A DNA stretch of 64,000 nucleotides from Rhodobacteraceae bacterium HTCC2083 (GTDB taxonomy: Bacteria > Pseudomonadota > Alphaproteobacteria > Rhodobacterales > Rhodobacteraceae), in NCBI GenBank assembly GCA_000156115.1, contig DS995276.1:3442620-3506619 (forward strand), in the 5' to 3' direction. The position numbers were made by a program, and so were the translations under genes. This document shows, piece after piece, positions 58,111-64,000 of the stretch. A model generated the notes under the pieces. It was not told where the DNA came from and did not search any database. It saw nothing but the letters and a program-made list of their open reading frames with translations. Numbering within the stretch: position 1 is the first letter of the stretch; each line of letters opens with the position of its first letter.

Positions 58111-60156
58111 ATGTCCGGTGATCCTCTTGTCGTCTTCACGCCGTCCGGCAAACGTGGCCATTTTCCTGTTGGAACCCCTGTTCTCACGGCTGCGCGCCAG
58201 CTTGGTGTCGATCTCGACAGCGTGTGTGGTGGACGCGGCATTTGTTCCAAATGTCAGGTCACGCCGTCCTTTGGTGAGTTTTCTAAACACGGCCTCACCG
58301 CGACCGAAGATGCCTTGTCTGAATGGAACACAGTAGAACAACGCTATGACGACAAGCGCGGTCTAAAGGAAGGGCGTCGTCTTGGCTGTCAGGCGACGGT
58401 TCAGGGGGACATCGTCATCGACGTGCCCGAGGAAAGTCAGGTCCACAAACAAGTGATCCGCAAGGCCGCCTCAAATCGCGTGATCACCATGGATCCGGCA
58501 ACAAAGCTCTATTTCATTGAGGTGGCAGAACCCGATATGCACACGCCGACGGGCGATCTTGAGCGCGTCGCGCGCGCGCTTCAAGAGCAGTGGGAAATCA
58601 AGGAGGTGCGCGCCGCCCTTTCCGTTCTGAATAAACTGCAACCCGCTTTGCGCAAAGGCAAATGGCAGATCACGGTCGCGCTCCACAAAGGCCATGATAA
58701 AAGTCATTCGCGTATCCTTGATGTTTGGCCTGGTCTCTATGAGGGCGGCATTTACGGTCTTGCGATTGATCTTGGCTCCACCACGATTGCCGCGCATTTG
58801 TGTGATTTGGTGACAGGCGAAGTCATGGCCTCATCCGGCTTGATGAATCCGCAAATCCGCTTTGGCGAAGACCTGATGAGCCGCGTGTCTTATGTGATGA
58901 TGAACCCCGGTGGCGACATTGAGATGACAACGGCCGTGCGCATGGCGATCAATGGGTTGACCGAAGGCATTGCGACTGAAGCAGACATTGACCCTAATGC
59001 AATCTTTGAGACAGTTTTCGTATGTAATCCCGTTATGCACCACCTGCTTTTGGGGATCGATCCCGTCGAGCTGGGCCAAGCGCCTTTCGCGCTCGCCACG
59101 TCCGGCTCGATGAGCTTGGACGCGCGCGAAATGGATCTACATGCGATGAACGACAACGCGCGGATCTACATTCTACCTTGTATTGCGGGCCATGTGGGTG
59201 CCGATGCCGCTGCCGTCGCGCTGTCCGAAGAACCCGGCAAATCCAAAGACTTAGTTCTAGTTGTTGATGTCGGCACAAACGCTGAAATTCTGCTCGGCGA
59301 TGAAAGCCGCGTGCTGGCCTGTTCCTCCCCCACAGGCCCCGCATTTGAGGGCGCGCAGATCAGTTCCGGCCAACGTGCCGCCCCCGGGGCGATAGAGCGA
59401 TTGGAGATAAATCCAGACACCAAAGAGCCACGCTTTCGCGTGATCGGATCGGACATTTGGTCGGATGAGGATGGCTTTGATGTTGCAACTGCAACGACTG
59501 GGATCACAGGCATTTGTGGCTCTGGCATCATCGAGGCGGTCGCAGAAATGCGCATTGCGGGCTTGGTCGATGATAGCGGTTTGATTGGCTCTGCCGAGCA
59601 AACTAGCACAGCGCGCTCTATCCCAGAGGGGCGCACTCATGCCTACGTAATTCACGATGCCACTGCTGATGGCGGGCCGCTGATTTCGGTGACCCAAGGC
59701 GACATACGCGCGATTCAACTCGCCAAATCAGCGCTTTACGCAGGCGCGCGGTTGTTGATGGATGAGCGCGGAGTGGACACTGTCGACCGTGTGGTGCTTG
59801 CGGGCGCTTTTGGTGCGCATATTTCCCCAAAACACGCCATGGTGCTTGGCATGATCCCTGATGCTCCGCTCGACAAAGTGACCAGCGCGGGCAATGCGGC
59901 GGGAACTGGTGCGCGGATAGCCTTGTGCAACGTCACTTCGCGCGCAGAAATCGAGAAAACTGTCGGTGAGATCACCAAGGTCGAAACCGCGATTGAACCC
60001 AAATTCCAAGAGCATTTCGTCAACGCAAGTGCTATCCCGCACAAAACGGACCCCTTTCCAGAATTGGCGAAGATCACAATCTTGCCCAATGTAAGCTTTA
60101 ACACAGGTGGCGGTGACAGTGCGGGCGGTGGACGGCGGCGCAAGCGCAGGGGCTAA
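58111..60156 (+). CDS. Corrinoid activation protein, RACo-like (ferredoxin + ASKHA, DUF4445)
   Basis: 681 aa from the ATG at 58111. An N-terminal 2Fe-2S ferredoxin domain has Cys in DSVCGGRGICSKCQV and a distal RRLGCQATVQG. The middle and C-terminal DUF4445/ASKHA part carries the ATPase loops AIDLGSTTIAAHL, VVDVGTNAEILLG and LAGAFGAHISPKHA. Such proteins reductively reactivate oxidised cobalamin in corrinoid-dependent methyltransferase systems. The C-terminal tail is basic (GGGRRRKRRG). It lies alone between a TDT gene and tRNA-Gly; the MttB-like enzyme at 42193 is its likely functional partner. Confidence 0.9.
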   Translation: MSGDPLVVFTPSGKRGHFPVGTPVLTAARQLGVDLDSVCGGRGICSKCQVTPSFGEFSKHGLTATEDALSEWNTVEQRYDDKRGLKEGRRLGCQATVQGDIVIDVPEESQVHKQVIRKAASNRVITMDPATKLYFIEVAEPDMHTPTGDLERVARALQEQWEIKEVRAALSVLNKLQPALRKGKWQITVALHKGHDKSHSRILDVWPGLYEGGIYGLAIDLGSTTIAAHLCDLVTGEVMASSGLMNPQIRFGEDLMSRVSYVMMNPGGDIEMTTAVRMAINGLTEGIATEADIDPNAIFETVFVCNPVMHHLLLGIDPVELGQAPFALATSGSMSLDAREMDLHAMNDNARIYILPCIAGHVGADAAAVALSEEPGKSKDLVLVVDVGTNAEILLGDESRVLACSSPTGPAFEGAQISSGQRAAPGAIERLEINPDTKEPRFRVIGSDIWSDEDGFDVATATTGITGICGSGIIEAVAEMRIAGLVDDSGLIGSAEQTSTARSIPEGRTHAYVIHDATADGGPLISVTQGDIRAIQLAKSALYAGARLLMDERGVDTVDRVVLAGAFGAHISPKHAMVLGMIPDAPLDKVTSAGNAAGTGARIALCNVTSRAEIEKTVGEITKVETAIEPKFQEHFVNASAIPHKTDPFPELAKITILPNVSFNTGGGDSAGGGRRRKRRG

Positions 60157-60162
60157 GTGCCC

Positions 60163-60191
60163 TTGACCACACAGCACCCCGCGCGTATTTC
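60163..60191 (+). promoter_or_regulatory. Probable promoter of tRNA-Gly
   Basis: TTGACC (60163-60168), a 17-base spacer, and TATTTC (60186-60191). The start of transcription would fall a few bases before the tRNA at 60200. Confidence 0.5.
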
Positions 60192-60199
60192 AATAAAAC

Positions 60200-60273
60200 G
60201 CGGGTATGGTGAAAAGGTATCACGGCAGCTTCCCAAGCTTTAGTTACGGGTTCAATTCCCGTTACCCGCTCCA
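60200..60273 (+). tRNA. tRNA-Gly(CCC)
   Basis: 74 bases ending in an encoded CCA. The acceptor stem GCGGGTA/TACCCGC, the D stem GTGA/TCAC with loop AAAGGTA, and the T arm ACGGG/CCCGT with loop TTCAATT are perfect. The anticodon loop is TTCCCAA with CCC at 60232-60234. The anticodon stem GCAGC/GCTTT has one C-U mismatch and one G-U pair, which is unusual. It would read GGG codons. Confidence 0.85.
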
Positions 60274-60313
60274 GCTTTCCGCCTGGTTGGCAAAGGAATG
60301 TTAACACGTTTTG

Positions 60314-61378
60314 ATGCTTCGCACTTTTATAACCTCTGCACTGTTCCTTGCGCTTGGCGCATTGGGCGGTTGGATTTTCGCATTTTTCCCAGTGCCTTTG
60401 CCCTACATGCTCGGTTCCATGGCGGCGAGCGCGTTGGCGGTAGCGTTTTTGCCAAGCAGTATAACACAAGACTCCAAGCCGCCTGTTCATCTGCGCACAC
60501 CGTTCATTGCGAGCATCGGCTTGCTGATCGGAGCACAAGTTCACCTTGAAACACTTACGTCATGGCAACCAATCGCAATCATCGCACTGATGGTCACCCT
60601 GTTCACCCCTCTTGCACACTGGCTAAACTATCGCTTTATGCAGCGTTTTGGCGGATATGACGTCCCCACAGCTTTTTTCTGCGCGGCACCCGGTGGCTTG
60701 ATCGAAGCCATGACCTTAGGCGAGCGCGCAGGCGCGAACGTTGCGATCTTAACCGTTCAACAGTTTCTTCGCATCGTTTTGGTGGTCACGCTTATCCCGC
60801 TGTTGATGTCGATTTGGGTCGGCCATCCTGTCGGCAGCGCGGCAGGCCTGAGCCAGTTCTCGCAAGCGGCCAGCAGCCCGCTTTGGCAGATCGTCACCGT
60901 TGGGGCCGTTGGCTACGCGCTTGGTCTCATGTTGCGTATCCCCGCAGGACAACTCATGGGGCCGATGATTTTTGCGGGGCTTTTGACGTCCACCGGTTGG
61001 CTACCACTGACACTGCCGAATTGGTTGATCATCCTCGCACAGATCGTCATCGGCACGACACTTGGGTTACGCTTCAACGGGTTAAGCGGCGCGATTGTGC
61101 GGCGGGGTTTGATCCTTGCGCTTGGCTCTGCAGCAGTGATGCTTGCACTTGGGGCAGTGTTGGCCCTCCTCATCACTTCGCTCGCAGATGTGAGCTTGAG
61201 TGCCGCTTGGCTGAGCCTCGCGCCAGGCGGTGTCAATGAGATGTCGCTCGTCGCGCTCAGCATTGCAGCCGATCCCGCACTTGTGACGCTTGCGCATGTT
61301 TACCGCATAGCGCTGACCGTCATGATTATGAGCGCGTGGTATCCACGTCTTAGCCGCCCGCTTTCTCCTCGAGCATAA
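60314..61378 (+). CDS. AbrB-family membrane transporter
   Basis: 354 aa from the ATG at 60314, one codon after an in-frame TTG. The duplicated membrane AbrB domain is recognised by PLPYMLGSMAASALA and the second-half PAGQLMGPMIFAGLLTSTGW, plus FFCAAPGGLIEAMTLGERAGANVAI and LSLAPGGVNEMSLVALSIAADPALV. These are putative ammonia monooxygenase-neighbour permeases whose substrates are largely unknown. The 3' end overlaps the convergent ABC-F gene by 29 bases. Confidence 0.85.
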   Translation: MLRTFITSALFLALGALGGWIFAFFPVPLPYMLGSMAASALAVAFLPSSITQDSKPPVHLRTPFIASIGLLIGAQVHLETLTSWQPIAIIALMVTLFTPLAHWLNYRFMQRFGGYDVPTAFFCAAPGGLIEAMTLGERAGANVAILTVQQFLRIVLVVTLIPLLMSIWVGHPVGSAAGLSQFSQAASSPLWQIVTVGAVGYALGLMLRIPAGQLMGPMIFAGLLTSTGWLPLTLPNWLIILAQIVIGTTLGLRFNGLSGAIVRRGLILALGSAAVMLALGAVLALLITSLADVSLSAAWLSLAPGGVNEMSLVALSIAADPALVTLAHVYRIALTVMIMSAWYPRLSRPLSPRA

Positions 61379-63173
61379 GCCATTCTTCTTCCGCGTCGCT
61401 GAGGGCTGAATGTCGCTCGACCAAAGCGTCGCTAGCTTTGGCGAATTTCACAGGTTCATCGGTGAAGAGGTTGGGATCACTCATAAATTCTTCGAGCTTG
61501 GCAATCTCAGCACTGAGGCGCTCCATGACTGCAGGTAGCTCTTCAAGCCTATGCTTTTCAATGAAGGTCATCTTGGCATTTTGTGTGCTCGTGCCTTTTG
61601 TCGCCCCACTCTCAGCGGGTTTGCCAGCGGCAGCCCCAGATTTTGCGATAACCTCCGGTGCACTTTCAATGCGCTGTGCCTGATAATCGCTCCACCCACC
61701 AGCGTAGACGGTGGCTTGCCCATTGCCTTCCATCGCGATTGTTGTACTTGCGACGCGGTCGAGAAAATCACGGTCGTGACTGACCAGCAAAACGGTGCCC
61801 GGATAGTCGCCCAGCAAGTCCTGCAACAGATCCAGCGTTTCTACATCAAGATCATTCGTGGGCTCGTCGAGCACCAAAAGATTGCTCTCTCTCGCCATGA
61901 TCTTCGCAAGCAAAAGCCGCGCTTTTTCACCACCCGAGAGCGAACGAACAGGCGCACGCGCCTGCGCATCATCAAACAAAAATTCCTTGAGATAGCCCAC
62001 CACATGTTTAGGCATACCGCGCACCATGATCTGGTCGGCCTTGCCAGAGACGCGCATCTCAGGATCGCCTGTCAGACTGTCCCAAAGCGTCATATCAGGA
62101 TCAAGCCGTGATCGCGCTTGATCAAAGATCGCAGGTTCAAGCTTGCTACCGAGCTTGATGGTGCCGCTGTCAACAGGCTCTTCGCCCATGAGCATCTTGA
62201 TAAGCGTCGTTTTGCCAACGCCATTAGGGCCAACGAACGCGATTCGATCACCTCGTTGTACGGTCAATGTGAAGTCGCGCACGATGGATTTCCCATCAAA
62301 CGCTTTGGACAATTGAACCGCTTCGATCACCTTTTTGCCTGAGGCTTGCCCGCCATCAAGTGCCATAGCTGCCGTGCCTTGGCGTCGAATTTGCGATGCA
62401 CGCTCTGCGCGCAGGTCCTGCAAAGCGCGCACTCGGCCCTGATTTCGTGTGCGGCGGGCTGAAATGCCTTCAACCGCCCAACGCGCTTCAGACTTGATCT
62501 TGCGATCGAGCTTGTGGCGCTGCATGTCCTCTTCTTCCCAGACCGTGTCGCGCCATGCCTCGAAGTGTGCAAAACCTTTTTCCTGACGACGCACTTTCCC
62601 ACGGTCGATCCAGAGGGTTGCACGAGTAAGTGCATTCAAAAATGCACGGTCGTGCGAGATCAAAACAAATGCAGTGCGCGTGCTCTTAAGTTCGTTCTCT
62701 AACCAGCCGATCGCTTCGATATCAAGGTGGTTCGTCGGCTCGTCGAGCAACATCAAACCCGGCGCTTCGGCCATCAATTTCGCAAGTGCTGCACGGCGAC
62801 GTTCGCCACCAGAAGCGGTTGAAACAGCGCGTGCGGGATCAAATTTTAGACCTGCGCCAGCGCGATCAACCTTATAAGCCTCGGATGGTTCAAGCGCGCT
62901 CAGCGCGAAATCACCAAGGGTGGCAAAGCCGGCCATGTCCGGCTCTTGCTCCATATAACCCACGTTAATGCCAGGGCCAGCAACGACTGAGCCTGTGTCA
63001 GCCTCCACCAATCCGGCCATGACCTTCATCAAGGTAGATTTGCCCGATCCATTGCGCCCTACCAACGCGACACGGTCACCCGGTTGCACCACAAGATCGA
63101 GGCTTTTGAATACAGGATCACCGCCAAAAGTTAGCGAGATATCGGAAAGCTGGAGTATCGGTGCGCGTGCCAT
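61350..63173 (-). CDS. ABC-F family ATPase (Uup-like)
   Basis: 607 aa from the ATG at 63173; an earlier in-frame start at 63200 is not favoured. Two ATPase domains: Walker A GRNGSGKSTLMK and GPNGVGKTTLIK, signatures SGGERRRAALAKL and LSGGEKARLLLAKI, Walker B LLLDEPTNHLD and LVLDEPTNDLD. A linker and a C-terminal coiled-coil tail (EKHRLEELPAVMERLSAEIAKLEEF) resemble Uup. ABC-F proteins act on ribosomes or DNA, not in transport. No resistance role is implied. Overlaps the AbrB gene on the opposite strand. Confidence 0.93.
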   Translation of the reverse strand: MARAPILQLSDISLTFGGDPVFKSLDLVVQPGDRVALVGRNGSGKSTLMKVMAGLVEADTGSVVAGPGINVGYMEQEPDMAGFATLGDFALSALEPSEAYKVDRAGAGLKFDPARAVSTASGGERRRAALAKLMAEAPGLMLLDEPTNHLDIEAIGWLENELKSTRTAFVLISHDRAFLNALTRATLWIDRGKVRRQEKGFAHFEAWRDTVWEEEDMQRHKLDRKIKSEARWAVEGISARRTRNQGRVRALQDLRAERASQIRRQGTAAMALDGGQASGKKVIEAVQLSKAFDGKSIVRDFTLTVQRGDRIAFVGPNGVGKTTLIKMLMGEEPVDSGTIKLGSKLEPAIFDQARSRLDPDMTLWDSLTGDPEMRVSGKADQIMVRGMPKHVVGYLKEFLFDDAQARAPVRSLSGGEKARLLLAKIMARESNLLVLDEPTNDLDVETLDLLQDLLGDYPGTVLLVSHDRDFLDRVASTTIAMEGNGQATVYAGGWSDYQAQRIESAPEVIAKSGAAAGKPAESGATKGTSTQNAKMTFIEKHRLEELPAVMERLSAEIAKLEEFMSDPNLFTDEPVKFAKASDALVERHSALSDAEEEWLMLEEKAGG

Positions 63174-63244
63174 GCTGCCAGCTACGCAAGGCCCACGCAA
63201 AGGTCAACGGGTGCCGTTCAACTTGGCGCGTAATCCCTAGTATA

Positions 63245-63991
63245 TTATCCGACAACAGCGCGCAAAAGCCGCTTGCGCGCGGCTGGAATTTCGCGGATCT
63301 CAACGCCGGTGAACACATGCAGCGTGTTCATCTGCGGATCGACCACTGCGTGATCGCTGACCCAACCGCCCATCATCAAGTATGTGCGCAACAACGGTGG
63401 CATGGCCCGCATCCCACGTTTCAAATCGGGTTTACGAAGCCCATGCGCGGCGAAGCGAAACACATCAGGTGCCTTCACGCGAGGAAACCAACGTTTAGGG
63501 GCAAGATGGCGCTCGCTCAACATCGCAAAACTATCGAGATAGGCCGCCGCCTCAGTGCCCGTGAAGGATGAACAGCCAAACAGCAATTCGACCTTTTGCG
63601 CATCCACATAGGCGGTCATTGCACCCCACGCCATGCGCAATACGTCGGGGTCGTTACCGTGCTCGGGGTGTGTGCAAAAACGGCCCATTTCCACCATTAG
63701 CCCTTCAAACAGCGAAAGCGCAGCCAAGTCGTAATATTGAGCAGAATAGCTTTGCGAGAGTGTGCTTCCGTTCAGGCAAAGCATGCGGAAACAGCACAAG
63801 ATTGCACCAGTTTCTATGTTTTCCACCAAAATATGCGTGCAGAGCGCATCCAATGCATCCGCATCATCACAGCCAAATGCGAGTGTGCGCAACGCTTGCG
63901 CAGCTGCAACATCTGCAAGGTCTGTAGTTTGACGCGCGCGCAAACGGCCTTTTTGCAAAAGCGTGCTCAAGGGCGCTCCCGACTGCGCCAT
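63245..63991 (-). CDS. olsB: Ornithine N-acyltransferase-like GNAT protein (OlsB)
   Basis: 248 aa. The OlsB/hemolysin-like acyltransferase pattern is seen: LRARQTTDLADVAAAQALRTLAFG near the start, VENIETGAILCCFRML, LMVEMGRFCTHPEH, DVLRMAWGAMTAYVDA, LFGCSSFTGTE and MGGWVSDHAVVDPQMNTLHVF. It would acylate L-ornithine to lyso-ornithine lipid at the membrane. The window ends 9 bases beyond its start, so olsA or other neighbours are not visible. The start and upstream signals cannot be judged. Confidence 0.85.
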   Translation of the reverse strand: MAQSGAPLSTLLQKGRLRARQTTDLADVAAAQALRTLAFGCDDADALDALCTHILVENIETGAILCCFRMLCLNGSTLSQSYSAQYYDLAALSLFEGLMVEMGRFCTHPEHGNDPDVLRMAWGAMTAYVDAQKVELLFGCSSFTGTEAAAYLDSFAMLSERHLAPKRWFPRVKAPDVFRFAAHGLRKPDLKRGMRAMPPLLRTYLMMGGWVSDHAVVDPQMNTLHVFTGVEIREIPAARKRLLRAVVG

Positions 63992-64000
63992 CCACCCCGT

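Noticed and set aside
61350-63173. Antibiotic-resistance ABC-F protein
   Set aside because: Its coiled-coil C-terminus and core location resemble the housekeeping Uup group rather than dedicated resistance factors.

Overview
The window looks like a chromosomal core segment of a marine alphaproteobacterium of the Rhodobacteraceae (Roseobacter group). The basis is gene content and order (aroB-aroK next to xerD, a CckA-type hybrid kinase near recA-alaS, a CbiD-containing cobalamin set, an OlsB ornithine-lipid enzyme) and GTTC-N7-GTTC-type SOS motifs; the species cannot be named from the sequence alone. Genes are packed tightly, many overlap by 4 bases, and no stretch over 300 bases lacks a gene or gene remnant.

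Layout. 1-1759: an AraC-type membrane regulator cut by the window edge, back to back with a decayed alpha/beta hydrolase. 1756-9699: lytic transglycosylase, ssb, aroB/aroK, a small membrane protein, a 512-aa exported protein of unknown function, xerD, a metallophosphoesterase-like protein and a CorC/HlyC-type membrane protein. 9702-18000: uvrA, MFS exporters, a methyltransferase, lpd, a DUF924 protein. 17978-27523: queA, a 1102-aa AsmA-like protein, bcp, a DUF455 protein, an M23 peptidase/bactofilin pair, rsgA, an HNH nuclease. 27701-32984: two divergent cobalamin units (cbiD-cobK-alkA-esterase and cobA-cobB). 33027-39690: MFS, squalene/phytoene synthase-like protein, hydrolase, Xre regulator/membrane protein pair, cimA, cysS. 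39926-45679: aminotransferase, a TPM-domain gene with an in-frame stop, an MttB-like methyltransferase behind a structured leader, typA. 45793-46671: a small secreted-protein gene cut near its start by an internally deleted IS5-family element. 46807-56811: alaS, recA, a sulfotransferase-like protein, cckA, an RsmB-like methyltransferase, guaB. 56890-63991: a TDT channel, a RACo-type corrinoid activator, tRNA-Gly(CCC), an AbrB-family permease, an ABC-F ATPase and olsB.

Connections between genes. The three SOS-type genes (ssb, uvrA, recA) each carry a near-consensus alphaproteobacterial LexA-like direct repeat upstream, and cckA is preceded by a perfect TTAA-N7-TTAA CtrA-type site, suggesting feedback from the CckA-ChpT-CtrA pathway. 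The MttB-like enzyme and the RACo-type activator are probable parts of one corrinoid-dependent demethylation route, split by 14 kb with no corrinoid protein between them, and the cobalamin genes would supply the cofactor. No CRISPR, prophage or clear defence system was found. The most unusual items are the broken genes (hydrolase, TPM protein, IS-disrupted secreted protein), the leader in front of the MttB-like gene, the repeat operator of the Xre pair, and the poorly paired anticodon stem of the tRNA-Gly.
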